64,000 nt of DNA from Burkholderiaceae bacterium (GCA_021208885.1 JAJOJF010000047.1:1-64000); one strand, 5' to 3'; shown: positions 35,861 through 47,017, counted from the first letter of the stretch. Made by a program: numbers and translations. Notes: a model not told the origin generated them from the letters alone.

Positions 35861-36616
35861 ATGACAACATCTAGCCGAACCGACTCAGCTGCCAACCCTG
35901 CACGACAAACAGCCGCAGACAATGTTTACAACAAGCTCAGAATGCTGTTGATGACCGGTGCGCTGCAGCCTGGCCAAAAACTCACCCTGCGTGCATTGGC
36001 CGAACAGTTTGGCACGAGCATGATGCCAATTCGCCAGGCCATCAGCCGATTGACAGCCGAGGGTGGATTGCAGATGCACGCCAATCGAACCATCTGGGTC
36101 AACTCACCTACACCAACCAAATTTGCCGAGCTCATCAAAATCCGCTGCGCACTCGAAGGGCTTGCAGCCGAAGTGGCGTCTCGCCAAATAACACCCGCTG
36201 AGCTCATGAAACTCAGACATCATGCACAGCGTTTCGAGAAGGAAGGACATAAACCGCGGCCAAACCCAACATTACTGGCAAGGGTCAATCGGGACCTGCA
36301 TTTTGGGGTCTATCGGGCCGCTAGGATGCCTCAACTGCTCGACATGATCGAAGGCGTATGGATTCAGGTGACACCTTCGATTTCATCGACACTACGACAT
36401 GCCACGCGCGGCATCACTCAATGGGAATCGTTCGCACATCACGCCAAACTGATTGATAGTTTGGCTCGGCGAGATCCGGCTCGCGCCCGGCAAGCGATTG
36501 TGGCTGACATTCGAGACACCGGCAGTTTTATTTTACGATCCGGAGCGCTTGAGTTTTTAGGCGACGTCTCGCCGGCTCAACTCAGACACCCAAGCCGACG
36601 GCAACATCGGCTCTAG
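35861..36616 (+). CDS. GntR family transcriptional regulator (FCD/FadR subfamily)
   Basis: The protein of about 251 residues has an N-terminal winged helix (DNVYNKLRMLLMTGALQPGQKLTLRALAEQFGTSMMPIRQAISRLTAEG) and an all-helical FCD effector domain (ELIKIRCALEGLAAEVASRQ and the later ARARQAIVADIRDTG). The track opens at TTG 35822. I prefer ATG 35861, although its AAGG lies close to the start. It is divergent from ectABCD, and two identical palindromes lie upstream. FCD regulators usually bind carboxylic acids. A role in ectoine control is possible but unproven, since ect operons are usually paired with a MarR-type EctR. Confidence 0.88.
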   Translation: MTTSSRTDSAANPARQTAADNVYNKLRMLLMTGALQPGQKLTLRALAEQFGTSMMPIRQAISRLTAEGGLQMHANRTIWVNSPTPTKFAELIKIRCALEGLAAEVASRQITPAELMKLRHHAQRFEKEGHKPRPNPTLLARVNRDLHFGVYRAARMPQLLDMIEGVWIQVTPSISSTLRHATRGITQWESFAHHAKLIDSLARRDPARARQAIVADIRDTGSFILRSGALEFLGDVSPAQLRHPSRRQHRL

Positions 36617-36759
36617 CCCAGACGGCTTACCATCATCAGCATCACGTGAGGCATGCTTGAGCTCGCTCAATGTCAGCGACAATCGCACAAACTACAATGT
36701 TGGTGTTAGTTTGAGTCTTGGGTATGTTGCCTTGGGTGCCTAGGTAATGCGCCGCCCGT

Positions 36760-36801
36760 AAAAAAACCCGCTAACCTAGGTTAAGGCTAACGGGCTTTTT
36801 T
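36760..36801. terminator. Terminator downstream of tRNA-Met
   Basis: AAAAAACCCG at 36761-36770 faces CGGGCTTTTTT at 36791-36801, and an internal palindrome TAACCTAGGTTA (36772-36783) lies between. A and T tracts at both ends allow termination in either direction. It lies just after tRNA-Met in the minus direction and after the GntR gene in the plus direction. Confidence 0.7.
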
Positions 36802-36807
36802 GATATC

Positions 36808-36884
<77 letters not shown>

Positions 36885-36960
36885 GATGTCGCTGATTGCG
36901 CGAGGCAGTCAGGAACGAGAATATAGCACTTTTTTGGACCGATTTCAGGATTAAAAACGC

Positions 36961-37662
36961 ATGAAGCACAACCCGAGCAAAGCCGACGTCCGTATCTGGG
37001 ATCTACCAACTCGCTTGTTTCATTGGCTGTTTGCCGCGAGTGTCATCGGCGCCGTGGTCACTGTCAAAGTCGGCGGTAGTTGGATGGACTGGCATTTGCC
37101 GCTTGGCATCGCAGCACTGGTGTTGCTGACATTTCGCTTGATTTGGGGGTTCACAGGGTCACGCTACGCCCGATTTGCAAACTTTGTTCGCTCCCCACGC
37201 CAAACCCTCGCATACCTGCGGCAAGCACACCAAACCGACACCCCGGGACACAACCCCTTGGGCGCTTGGTCAGTGCTGGCATTGCTGCTTGTGGTTGGCA
37301 TACAGGCATTTACCGGGCTTTTTACAACCGATGAGATCCTCACGCAGGGACCCCTGAATCAGTTTGTCAGCGGTGATGTGTCAAGTGTGATGAGTTCGAT
37401 TCACAAATTCAATGAAAAGCCCCTGTTCATTCTGGTCGGGTTGCACCTGGTGGCAATCATCGTTTACGCAATCAAGGGCAAGCGCCTGGTGCCGCCTATG
37501 ATCACAGGCAACAAGCCAACTGACAGCTTGCCAGTCAACACGCCCGATGCTCGCGATGATGTCGGCTTAAGAGCCTGGGCTTTGGTGCTGATCGTGATTC
37601 TGGGTAGCATTGGCTGGTGGCTAGTTGAATTGGGCAACTCCGCTGGCATGAGTTTTAACTAA
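36961..37662 (+). CDS. Cytochrome b561-like membrane protein
   Basis: The 233-residue protein has four main hydrophobic helices plus a C-terminal one. Histidines in WDLPTRLFHWLFAAS, MDWHLPLGIAAL and VGLHLVAIIVYAIKG are positioned as haem b ligands, as in cytochrome b561 and the b subunits of Ni-Fe hydrogenases and formate dehydrogenases. It probably passes electrons in the inner membrane. It converges on the gene for a periplasmic cytochrome c', a frequent neighbour in betaproteobacteria, so the two may exchange electrons. Confidence 0.9.
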   Translation: MKHNPSKADVRIWDLPTRLFHWLFAASVIGAVVTVKVGGSWMDWHLPLGIAALVLLTFRLIWGFTGSRYARFANFVRSPRQTLAYLRQAHQTDTPGHNPLGAWSVLALLLVVGIQAFTGLFTTDEILTQGPLNQFVSGDVSSVMSSIHKFNEKPLFILVGLHLVAIIVYAIKGKRLVPPMITGNKPTDSLPVNTPDARDDVGLRAWALVLIVILGSIGWWLVELGNSAGMSFN

Positions 37663-37674
37663 ACCACGTTAAGC

Positions 37675-37707
37675 AAGAATAAGGGCGCCGTTGGCGCCCT
37701 TATTCTT
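37675..37707. terminator. Bidirectional terminator between cytochrome b561-like gene and cytochrome c' gene
   Basis: A perfect 15-bp stem (AAGAATAAGGGCGCC with its complement at 37693-37707) closes a GTT loop between convergent genes. Its core closely resembles the hairpin at 32053. Confidence 0.85.
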
Positions 37708-37781
37708 GGACTTGCTTTCTAGTCTGTCAATAACTGGCACAATCGCCGATCATCGCCATGCTCATTCTGTTGACACATCAA

Positions 37782-38234
37782 TTAATCACGGAAACTATCG
37801 TGACAGGCCTTGCAGGATGCGCCCGTATCGGCAAAAGCCTTTTTTAACTGATCCAGATTGCCAGCTTTGGCTGCTGCGGTCAGTGGACCCAGTGAGTCAA
37901 GGTATTTCTTCTGAGCAGCCTTAAAGCCCTCTTCGTCCAACCAGATGTCATCACGTGCTTTGCCGCCTTCAGTGCCAGGGCCAAACGCCTTCCAGGGCAA
38001 GTTGGAAACCTGGTCCAGGATTTCAACGTCGGCCAGAACGGCTGCCTGATCATAGGCGACCTGGCCTTTCACCACAGGCTGCAACGCGCCAAAGTGTGCC
38101 TTGATGATCTGGAAAGCGCCTTGGCGATACTGGACTGCGTCATCAGCCTTGCCAAAGGCTTGTGCATGCACGTTGGCAGCCAGCAGGGGAGCAGCCAATG
38201 CCAAAGTAATGGATGCGAATGCGGATTTCTTCAT
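37782..38234 (-). CDS. Cytochrome c'
   Basis: The 150-residue precursor has a signal peptide (MKKSAFASITLALAAPLLAANVHA). The mature part is of four-helix-bundle size and carries a single C-terminal haem motif, CKACH in TGASCKACHDSFRD, as in cytochrome c' proteins. These bind haem in the periplasm and are linked to NO binding or detoxification. The track start at 38282 is replaced by ATG 38234, which has a perfect AGGAGG element 7 bases upstream. Confidence 0.94.
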   Translation of the reverse strand: MKKSAFASITLALAAPLLAANVHAQAFGKADDAVQYRQGAFQIIKAHFGALQPVVKGQVAYDQAAVLADVEILDQVSNLPWKAFGPGTEGGKARDDIWLDEEGFKAAQKKYLDSLGPLTAAAKAGNLDQLKKAFADTGASCKACHDSFRD

Positions 38235-38278
38235 AACGGTACCTCCTAAAAAAGACATTGCTTCTTGACTATACCCGC

Positions 38279-39715
<1,437 letters not shown>

Positions 39716-39851
39716 TCAGCCACGCTTGCCTCATGACGATAAACTCAGTCAATCGAATTATCGAACGAAACCCCATCAAAGATATCGTCTGACTGTGTGG
39801 GATTAGCCCTCGATGTTCGTCTCTACCTTACTTGTATAGAAGTGCTGGATT

Positions 39852-40463
39852 ATGAAACTGATTGGCTCGCTCACAAGTCCCTACGTCCGCAAAGTGCGGG
39901 TTGTCATGGCAGAAAAAAAACTGGAATGTGAGTTCGAACTCGAGGACGTCTGGAGTCCAAACACCGAAATCCAGACCTATAACCCGCTTGGCAAAGTGCC
40001 TTGCCTGGTTATGGAAGACGGTGGCGCGCTGTTTGATTCACGCGTTATTGTGGAATACCTTGATACCCTATCACCCTACAACCGCTTGATTCCGCAAGCT
40101 GGTCGCGAGCGAGCAGCCGTGCGTTGCTGGGAAGCATTGGCTGATGGCGTACTTGATGCCGCGGTGACCATTTTCAAAGAACGTCAGCGCCCCGCTGAGC
40201 AAATCAGTCAACCCTGGATCGATCGACAACTCGGCAAAATCAACGCTTCGCTCAAAGCCATGAGCCAAGCGCTGGGCGATCAGCCTTTCTGTCGAGGCAA
40301 TTCAGTGACGCTGGCCGATATCGCCGCCGGTTGTGCTTTGGCTTACCTGAATTTTCGTTTCGCTGAAATCGAGTGGCGCTCAAGCTACCCTAACCTGGCT
40401 GCCCTTCACGACAAAATGGCGGCAAAGCCGTCATTTGTTGAAACCGCGCCACCTCAGCCATGA
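39852..40463 (+). CDS. Glutathione S-transferase family protein
   Basis: The 203-residue protein has the thioredoxin-like N-terminal domain (MKLIGSLTSPYVRKVRVVMAEK), the glutathione-contact segment GKVPCLVMEDGGALFDSRVIVEYL, and the helical C-terminal domain with GNSVTLADIAAGCAL. S9 or Y11 could be the catalytic residue. It resembles E. coli YibF-type enzymes, whose substrate is unknown. It stands alone, diverges from purB and converges with mnmA. Confidence 0.92.
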   Translation: MKLIGSLTSPYVRKVRVVMAEKKLECEFELEDVWSPNTEIQTYNPLGKVPCLVMEDGGALFDSRVIVEYLDTLSPYNRLIPQAGRERAAVRCWEALADGVLDAAVTIFKERQRPAEQISQPWIDRQLGKINASLKAMSQALGDQPFCRGNSVTLADIAAGCALAYLNFRFAEIEWRSSYPNLAALHDKMAAKPSFVETAPPQP

Positions 40464-40489
40464 CATCTGGCAGGGCTTTGGATAAATCA

Positions 40490-41620
40490 TCACGGTTGTC
40501 GCGCAGTGATGATGCCTCCGCCCAAGCAAACATCGCCATCGTAGAGCACAGCTGACTGCCCTGGCGTGACTGCCCATTGCGCTTGTTCGAAGTGCAACCC
40601 AAAGCCATCAGCAGCGGCTTGCGTGAGTGTGGCTCGCGCATCGGCCTGCCGATAACGCGTCTTGACACCGTACGAGCGGTCAGCATCCGGCGTGCGCCCT
40701 GCAACCCAGCTGGCTTGATCAGCAATCAATGCCGTTGACAATAGCCAAGGATGATCGTGCTCAGGCACCACATAAAGGGTGTTGTTAGCCATGTCTTTCT
40801 TTGCGACGTACCAAGTAGGGCCGCTGCCATCGGCATGCTGATACTGCTTGACTCCGCCGATGCCCAGTCCCTTGCGTTGCCCCAAGGTGTAGAAGGCCAA
40901 GCCATGGTGCTCACCGACTTTGACGCCATCAGTGCTTAGGATTGGCCCAGGGTCGGTCGGCAAATACTGGTTTAAAAACTCACGAAATGGCCGCTCACCA
41001 ATAAAACAAATGCCCGTAGAGTCTTTCTTGGCGGCATTAGGCAAACCCAGATCATGGGCGATTTCACGCACACGGGTCTTAGGCAAATCGCCTAGCGGGA
41101 AACACGCCTTGGAAAGTTGTTCTTGCGTTAATCGATGCAAAAAGTAGCTCTGATCCTTGCTCGAGTCCAAACCTTTGAGCAACTCAAACTCACCCTGCAC
41201 GGTGGGTGAAGGCCGCACCCTCGCATAGTGGCCTGTGGCGATCAAGTCAGCGCCTAGTGTCATGGCATGGTCCAAAAACGCCCGAAACTTGATCTCAGCG
41301 TTGCACAACACATCCGGATTGGGGGTTCGACCGGCCTGATACTCCCGCAAAAACTCTGCAAACACCCGATCCTTGTACTCAGCCGAGAAGTTCACAGCCT
41401 CAATATCAACACCAATCAGGTCGGCCACGCTAGCGGCGTCTAACCAATCTTGGCGCGCCGAACAGTACTCATCGTCATCATCGCCTTCCCAGTTTTTCAT
41501 GAACAGGCCAACGACCTCATGACCCTGCTGCTTGAGCAGCCAAGCCGTGACGGACGAATCCACCCCACCGGACATGCCGACGACGATACGTTTTGATTGC
41601 GCTTTATTTGATCTATCCAT
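40490..41620 (-). CDS. mnmA: tRNA-specific 2-thiouridylase
   Basis: The 376-residue enzyme installs sulfur at C2 of U34 in Lys, Glu and Gln tRNAs, using a persulfide relay and ATP. The PP-loop [18 protein letters not shown] is at the N terminus. The catalytic cysteines sit in [12 protein letters not shown] and [12 protein letters not shown]. The C-terminal beta barrel follows. Length is normal. The gene is transcribed divergently from pntAA with a very short gap, so the promoters must overlap. Confidence 0.97.
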   Translation of the reverse strand: MDRSNKAQSKRIVVGMSGGVDSSVTAWLLKQQGHEVVGLFMKNWEGDDDDEYCSARQDWLDAASVADLIGVDIEAVNFSAEYKDRVFAEFLREYQAGRTPNPDVLCNAEIKFRAFLDHAMTLGADLIATGHYARVRPSPTVQGEFELLKGLDSSKDQSYFLHRLTQEQLSKACFPLGDLPKTRVREIAHDLGLPNAAKKDSTGICFIGERPFREFLNQYLPTDPGPILSTDGVKVGEHHGLAFYTLGQRKGLGIGGVKQYQHADGSGPTWYVAKKDMANNTLYVVPEHDHPWLLSTALIADQASWVAGRTPDADRSYGVKTRYRQADARATLTQAAADGFGLHFEQAQWAVTPGQSAVLYDGDVCLGGGIITARQP

Positions 41621-41691
41621 AGCTTAATTGTACGGTGCTGTTGTATAACGGTTGTTTTAGCAAAACAACGAATAACAACAGGAGAAACTCG

Positions 41692-42810
41692 ATGCGCATC
41701 GGGATCCCCAAGGAGACCCGCGATGGCGAGACCCGGGTGGCTGCCACGCCGGAAACCGTCAAGAAACTCATCGCGGCCGGACACCAGGTCCTTGTCGAAC
41801 GTGATGCGGGCACGAAAGCCCGCTTTCCGGATGCGGCTTATGCCGAGGTCGGTGCTGAACTGACTGATGCGGCTACCGCATTGTCGGCTCAAACCGTTCT
41901 GAAAGTGCGCGCGCCTAGCAGCGACGAGCTTAAACACATGAAATCGGGCAGTGTGCTCGCTGGCATGCTCGATCCGTTTGACAACGAAGGGCTAGCTGCC
42001 ATGGCCGGCGCAGGCTTGACCGCGTTTGCCCTTGAGGCAGCGCCACGCACCACGCGTGCACAAAGCCTTGATGTCCTTTCGTCTCAGGCCAACCTCGCTG
42101 GCTATAAGGCTGTGATGCTGGCAGCCAATTATTACGGGCGCCTTTTCCCGATGATGATGACAGCCGCGGGTACGCTCAAGGCTGCCCGGGTGGTCGTGTT
42201 AGGAGCCGGCGTTGCAGGCCTACAAGCGATTGCCACCGCCAAGCGTCTGGGTGCCGTGGTCGAAGCATCCGATGTCAGACCTGCCGCCAAGGAGCAAGTC
42301 GAGTCTCTGGGTGCCAAGTTCATCGATGTCCCGTTTGAGACCGACGAGGAACGAGAAATCGCTGAAGGCGTTGGCGGCTACGCCCGTCCCATGCCACCGG
42401 CCTGGATGGCCCGTCAGGCCGAACTCGTGGCTGCGCGCTGCATGCAGGCCGATATTGTGATTACCACCGCCTTGATTCCAGGCCGCCCCGCCCCACAACT
42501 CGTCAGCGCTGACACCGTGCGCGGCATGAAGCCTGGCAGCGTGATTGTGGATCTCGCCGTTGAACGCGGCGGTAACTGCCCGCTGTCCGTTGCCGGTGAG
42601 GTCATCGAAAACAATGGCGTCATTCTGGTTGGATTGACCAACCTGCCGGGCATGGTAGCCACCGACGCCTCGGCACTCTATGCACGCAATTTGCTGGACT
42701 TTCTCAAGCTGATTGTTGATGCTCAAGGCGAGCTTGCCATTAACCGCGAAGACGACATCGTGCAGGCTTGCCTAGTATGCGAAGCCGGCCAAGTACTGAG
42801 GAAGAATTGA
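41692..42810 (+). CDS. pntAA: NAD(P) transhydrogenase subunit alpha, part 1 (NAD(H)-binding domain)
   Basis: The 372-residue protein is the soluble domain I of proton-translocating transhydrogenase. It begins MRIGIPKETRDGETRVAATP and has the NAD-binding VVVLGAGVAGLQAIATAKRLGA near residue 167. The transhydrogenase complex moves hydride between NADH and NADP+ with the proton gradient. The track start at 41635 is replaced by ATG 41692, which follows GGAGAAACTCG. The alpha chain is split into two genes, the arrangement seen in many alpha- and betaproteobacteria. Confidence 0.96.
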   Translation: MRIGIPKETRDGETRVAATPETVKKLIAAGHQVLVERDAGTKARFPDAAYAEVGAELTDAATALSAQTVLKVRAPSSDELKHMKSGSVLAGMLDPFDNEGLAAMAGAGLTAFALEAAPRTTRAQSLDVLSSQANLAGYKAVMLAANYYGRLFPMMMTAAGTLKAARVVVLGAGVAGLQAIATAKRLGAVVEASDVRPAAKEQVESLGAKFIDVPFETDEEREIAEGVGGYARPMPPAWMARQAELVAARCMQADIVITTALIPGRPAPQLVSADTVRGMKPGSVIVDLAVERGGNCPLSVAGEVIENNGVILVGLTNLPGMVATDASALYARNLLDFLKLIVDAQGELAINREDDIVQACLVCEAGQVLRKN

Positions 42811-42811
42811 C

Positions 42812-43129
42812 ATGGAAGCCATTAGCCCGACCCTCATTAACCTCATCATTTTTGTGTTGGCCGTCTATGTGGGCTACCACGTAGTCTGGAATGTCACGCC
42901 AGCGCTGCACACACCACTGATGGCTGTGACCAACGCCATCTCAGCCATTGTGATTGTGGGTGCCATGCTGGCAGCCGCGCTCACCGAAAGCTCGCTGGCA
43001 CGCTTCATGGGCGTTTTTGCGGTGGCACTCGCGGCCGTCAACGTCTTTGGTGGCTTTTTAGTGACCCGCCGCATGCTCGAGATGTTCAAGAAAAAACAAA
43101 AAGCCGCCAAGCCGGGAGACGCCGCATGA
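42812..43129 (+). CDS. pntAB: NAD(P) transhydrogenase subunit alpha, part 2 (membrane domain)
   Basis: The 105-residue protein has three or four hydrophobic helices, equal to the membrane tail of E. coli PntA. VWNVTPALHTPLMAVTNAISAIVIVGA is the family signature. It begins one base after the pntAA stop and its stop overlaps the pntB ATG, so the three subunits are translationally coupled. Confidence 0.96.
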   Translation: MEAISPTLINLIIFVLAVYVGYHVVWNVTPALHTPLMAVTNAISAIVIVGAMLAAALTESSLARFMGVFAVALAAVNVFGGFLVTRRMLEMFKKKQKAAKPGDAA

Positions 43130-44562
43130 TTTCCATGAACCTTGTCACCCTGCTTTACCTGGTTGCTTCGGTTTGTTTTATCCAGGCGCTCAAGGGACTG
43201 TCGCACCCTACCACCTCACGCATTGGCAATACCTTTGGCATGGTCGGCATGGCGCTCGCCATCTTTACGACAGGCGCACTCATCATGAGCTTAGCTGGCA
43301 CTGAAGGCGCAGCCATGGGCTTGGGCTGGGTGGTGCTTGGCCTGATCATTGGCGGCACGATCGGCACCATCATGGCCAAACGCGTTGAGATGACCAAGAT
43401 GCCCGAGCTCGTTGCCTTTATGCACAGCATGATTGGCTTGTCAGCCGTAGCAATTGCCGTGGCCATCGTGGCCGAGCCGCAAGCCTTTGGCATTGTTGAT
43501 GCTGTGGGCAACATACCAATAGGCAACCGGCTCGAGCTCTTTATCGGGACCTTTGTCGGTGCGATTACGTTCTCGGGCTCGGTTATTGCCTTTGGCAAGC
43601 TGTCTGGCAAATACAAATTCCGTCTGTTTCAGGGTGCGCCGGTCGTCTTTGGCGGCCAGCACATGTTGAATCTGGTGCTAGCCATCATCATGATCGCCTG
43701 CGGCATCTGGTTCATGGTGACTGAGACCTGGACACCATTCATCATCATGACCATCATCGCCTTCATTCTTGGGGTGTTGATCATCATCCCGATTGGTGGC
43801 GCTGACATGCCTGTCGTGGTCTCGATGCTAAACAGCTACTCTGGCTGGGCTGCTGCCGGCATTGGGTTCTCGCTTAATAACTCCATGCTGATTATTGCCG
43901 GCTCGCTCGTGGGTTCATCTGGTGCAATTCTGTCTTACATCATGTGCAAGGCCATGAACCGCTCATTCTTTAACGTGATTTTGGGTGGTTTTGGTGGCGG
44001 TGCCGACGATGGTGCATCAGCGGCTTCACAAGGCGCTCGCAATGTGCGCTCAGGCAGTGCTGAGGATGCGGCCTTTATCATGACCAATGCCGAGTCTGTG
44101 GTCATTGTGCCGGGGTATGGTTTGGCCGTGGCGCGTGCACAGCATGCCTTGAAGGAACTCGCAGAAAAACTCACCGAGCAAGGCGTCACGGTAAAGTACG
44201 CGATTCACCCAGTGGCCGGTCGCATGCCGGGACACATGAACGTGCTCTTGGCCGAAGCTGAAGTGCCATACGACCAGGTGTTTGAGATGGAAGACATCAA
44301 CGGCGAGTTTGGCCAGACCGATGTGGTACTGGTGCTTGGCGCCAATGACGTGGTTAACCCGGCCGCCAAAAACGACCCGAAATCGCCGATTGCCGGCATG
44401 CCGATCCTGGAGGCCTACAAGGCCAAGACGGTGATCGTCAACAAGCGATCCATGGCTGCTGGCTATGCTGGGCTAGACAACGAGCTCTTTTACATGGACA
44501 AGACCATGATGGTGTTTGGCGACGCCAAGAAAGTCATCGAGGACATGGTCAAGGCTGTTTGA
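43126..44562 (+). CDS. pntB: NAD(P) transhydrogenase subunit beta
   Basis: The 478-residue protein has about nine transmembrane helices and a C-terminal NADP(H)-binding domain III. Signatures include GFGGGADDGASAA near the membrane/domain III hinge and VVIVPGYGLAVARAQHALKELAEKL. It completes the PntAA-PntAB-PntB proton pump. The ATG overlaps the pntAB stop. A perfect 15-bp hairpin follows downstream. Confidence 0.97.
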   Translation: MISMNLVTLLYLVASVCFIQALKGLSHPTTSRIGNTFGMVGMALAIFTTGALIMSLAGTEGAAMGLGWVVLGLIIGGTIGTIMAKRVEMTKMPELVAFMHSMIGLSAVAIAVAIVAEPQAFGIVDAVGNIPIGNRLELFIGTFVGAITFSGSVIAFGKLSGKYKFRLFQGAPVVFGGQHMLNLVLAIIMIACGIWFMVTETWTPFIIMTIIAFILGVLIIIPIGGADMPVVVSMLNSYSGWAAAGIGFSLNNSMLIIAGSLVGSSGAILSYIMCKAMNRSFFNVILGGFGGGADDGASAASQGARNVRSGSAEDAAFIMTNAESVVIVPGYGLAVARAQHALKELAEKLTEQGVTVKYAIHPVAGRMPGHMNVLLAEAEVPYDQVFEMEDINGEFGQTDVVLVLGANDVVNPAAKNDPKSPIAGMPILEAYKAKTVIVNKRSMAAGYAGLDNELFYMDKTMMVFGDAKKVIEDMVKAV

Positions 44563-44614
44563 TGTGACACGTTAAGTTTGCGGTTTAGTCGCCTAGGCAA
44601 GCGCGAGACCACTG

Positions 44615-44657
44615 AACAAAGAGCCCACCGATCGCCAGGATTGGTGGGCTCTTTGTT
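44615..44657. terminator. Bidirectional terminator between pntB and glcF
   Basis: AACAAAGAGCCCACC (44615-44629) pairs perfectly with GGTGGGCTCTTTGTT (44643-44657). It lies between the convergent pntB and glcF genes. Confidence 0.85.
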
Positions 44658-44673
44658 GCAGACTCACCGCAAG

Positions 44674-45903
44674 CTATCGCAACGCGGCATCCACGACTTC
44701 AACCCAGTGCTTGACCGGTGTGTCCGTGCCAGACTGCAGGTGACCGATGCAGCCGATGTTGGAAGACACAATCACATCGGGCTTGGCCTGATTGATATGC
44801 CCAAGCTTGCGATCACGCAGATTCGTCGAAATCTCTGGCTGCAAAACCGAATAGGCCCCGGCGGAACCGCAACACAGGTGGGTTTCGGCAAAGGGTTGCA
44901 GGTCTAGCCCTATTCCTTTTAACAAGGCTTCACTCTCTGGCCTTAGCCCTTGCCAATGCTGCAAGGTGCATGGCGGGTGAAACACGGGCTTGTTGGGCAA
45001 CCGAGCAGCATCAACGATTTCTTTTAGTTTGGCGGCTTCTGGCGCCAGAAACTCGGCAATGTCCTTGACATGCTCGCTGACCAACTTGGCCTTCTCAGCG
45101 TATACGGGGTCTAAGCGCAGGTGGTGCTCGTACTCGCGCACCATGCCACCACAGCCCGAGGCATTCATCACGATCGCCTCCACCTCACCACTGGCTAGCA
45201 ACGGCCACCAGGCGTCGATATTGGCGCGCATCTGCGCCCTGCCCGCCTCCTGTGCATCGAGGTGGAAATTCAATGCGCCACAGCAGCCTGACTCCTGCAA
45301 GATCTGTGCACCAATGCCAAGCCTATCCAAAATCCGAATCGTGGCCGCGTCAATATTAGGCATCATGCCCGGTTGCACGCAACCCTTTAGCATGATGACC
45401 TGACGGGCATGGCCGCGATTCTCCGGGATTGCACCGGCCGACTGTTTAGCAACCACTTTGCGCTTGATCGACTCTGGCAACCATTGACGCACGGATTGCC
45501 CAATCTTGTAGGCTTGTGCAAACCAAGGGGAATTCAAAGTGCGGCGCAAACCCTCACGCTTGATTTTATCGGCCGTCGATCGCGGCACCCGTTCATCCAC
45601 AATCTGGCGACCGATGTCGATCAACTTGCCATACTCAACACCAGACGGGCACGTGGTCTCGCAATTACGACAGGTCAGACATCGATCAAGGTGCACCTGA
45701 GTGGCCTGGGTGACTTCTGCACCCTCAAGCATTTCCTTGATGAGGTAGATCCGTCCCCGCGGACTGTCGAGTTCATCTCCGAGCACCTGATACGTTGGAC
45801 AAGTTGCCGTACAGAATCCGCAGTGCACACAGCGGCGCAGGATTTCTTCAGCCTCCTGGCCCAAAGGCGTGTTCTTGATGTCGGGCAACAACTTGGTTTG
45901 CAT
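44674..45903 (-). CDS. glcF: Glycolate oxidase iron-sulfur subunit
   Basis: The 409-residue protein has two 4Fe-4S motifs in its N-terminal ferredoxin-like domain (CVHCGFCTATCPTY and CLTCRNCETTCPSG) and two CCG domains (the first ending ESGCCGALNFH, the second LCCGSAGAYS). It carries electrons from the flavin subunits of glycolate oxidase. The track ORF runs 85 codons further upstream into glcE. ATG 45903 has GGAAAGG upstream and matches the family start. It is the last gene of dld-like, glcD, glcE, glcF. Confidence 0.96.
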   Translation of the reverse strand: MQTKLLPDIKNTPLGQEAEEILRRCVHCGFCTATCPTYQVLGDELDSPRGRIYLIKEMLEGAEVTQATQVHLDRCLTCRNCETTCPSGVEYGKLIDIGRQIVDERVPRSTADKIKREGLRRTLNSPWFAQAYKIGQSVRQWLPESIKRKVVAKQSAGAIPENRGHARQVIMLKGCVQPGMMPNIDAATIRILDRLGIGAQILQESGCCGALNFHLDAQEAGRAQMRANIDAWWPLLASGEVEAIVMNASGCGGMVREYEHHLRLDPVYAEKAKLVSEHVKDIAEFLAPEAAKLKEIVDAARLPNKPVFHPPCTLQHWQGLRPESEALLKGIGLDLQPFAETHLCCGSAGAYSVLQPEISTNLRDRKLGHINQAKPDVIVSSNIGCIGHLQSGTDTPVKHWVEVVDAALR

Positions 45904-45916
45904 GCTTGCCTTTCCT

Positions 45917-47017
45917 TCAGATGCCGGCAACCAGTCGGCCCGGGTTAAATATGGACTTGGGATCGAACTCTTTCTTAAGCCGCTGAACGATTGACCGCGC
46001 AGCCGGCGCCAATGGCTGAAACACCCCATCGGCGGGTAGGTTGCCAACCTCAGTGGCACGAAACAATGTGGCATGGCCGCCTGCGGCAACAGCCACATCA
46101 CGAACTGCTTGGGCATCAAGCTCGCCTGTGACCCAACGGAGCTCGCCAGCAAGATCAAACGCCGTCACCCCCAGATCGAGTGCCGGTGTTTGCCCACGCA
46201 CGGCAATTCGCCAAACCGGGCCAGCATTAAAGAATGCAGCAGTCTGATCACGCAAAGATTGCCACCATTGACCAGCGGCATCCACAGCAAGCTCCTGACC
46301 ACCTAGAATCTGCTTGGCGTGCTCAACGGCCGACTCGGCCCCGCACACTCGTATGGCCAAATGACCAACCTGGCTTTCGGTATCTGGCATCCAGGCAGCT
46401 GCTTTGATCGGCATGGCTTTGGACCGAAACCCGGCACAATGCGCAAGCGCCTGGCCTTCAGTTAATTCAAACATCAAGGTCACATCACGCATCGGCAATG
46501 GCAGAACCTTCAACGACACTTGCACAATCACACCGAACATGCCGAGCGAACCAGTCAACAGTCTTGAAACGTCGTAGCCAGCAACGTTTTTCATGACCTC
46601 GCCACCGAATTTCAAGATTCGACCTTGTGCATCGAGCAAGTGGGCACCCAACACGTAGTGCCGCAGCGGCCCATACCCAAAACTCAGCGGCCCAGACAAG
46701 CCACTAGCGACCACGCCACCGATTGTGCTCGTTGAACCAAATCGTGGTGGATCAAACGCCAGCATCTGGCCTTGTTCTGCCAAAGCACTTTCGATCTCGC
46801 TTAACGGGGTACCCGCCAAGGCCGTCATGACAAGCTCGCTAGGCTCATAGGTCACAATGCCAGAAATCGCTGACAAGTCCAGACGCGTGGCTTTATCTTG
46901 GTCAGGCAAGGGATTGCCATAGAAGCGCTTGGTACCGCCCCCAACAATCTCGATTGCCTGCAAGTTTGCACGAGCCGTCATGACCTGCTCACACAACCGC
47001 GATAGCGCGTAATCCAT
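45917..47017 (-). CDS. glcE: Glycolate oxidase FAD-binding subunit
   Basis: The 366-residue protein is a shortened FAD_binding_4 protein matching GlcE. IEIVGGGTKRFYGNPL and TIGGVVASGLSGPLSFGYGPLRHYVLG are characteristic. GlcE forms the glycolate:quinone oxidoreductase with GlcD and GlcF, converting glycolate to glyoxylate. It sits between glcD and glcF with spacers of 13-19 bases. Confidence 0.96.
   Translation of the reverse strand: MDYALSRLCEQVMTARANLQAIEIVGGGTKRFYGNPLPDQDKATRLDLSAISGIVTYEPSELVMTALAGTPLSEIESALAEQGQMLAFDPPRFGSTSTIGGVVASGLSGPLSFGYGPLRHYVLGAHLLDAQGRILKFGGEVMKNVAGYDVSRLLTGSLGMFGVIVQVSLKVLPLPMRDVTLMFELTEGQALAHCAGFRSKAMPIKAAAWMPDTESQVGHLAIRVCGAESAVEHAKQILGGQELAVDAAGQWWQSLRDQTAAFFNAGPVWRIAVRGQTPALDLGVTAFDLAGELRWVTGELDAQAVRDVAVAAGGHATLFRATEVGNLPADGVFQPLAPAARSIVQRLKKEFDPKSIFNPGRLVAGI

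Noticed and set aside
42220-42726. 168-codon minus-strand ORF inside pntAA
   Set aside because: Antisense to the conserved NAD-binding domain.
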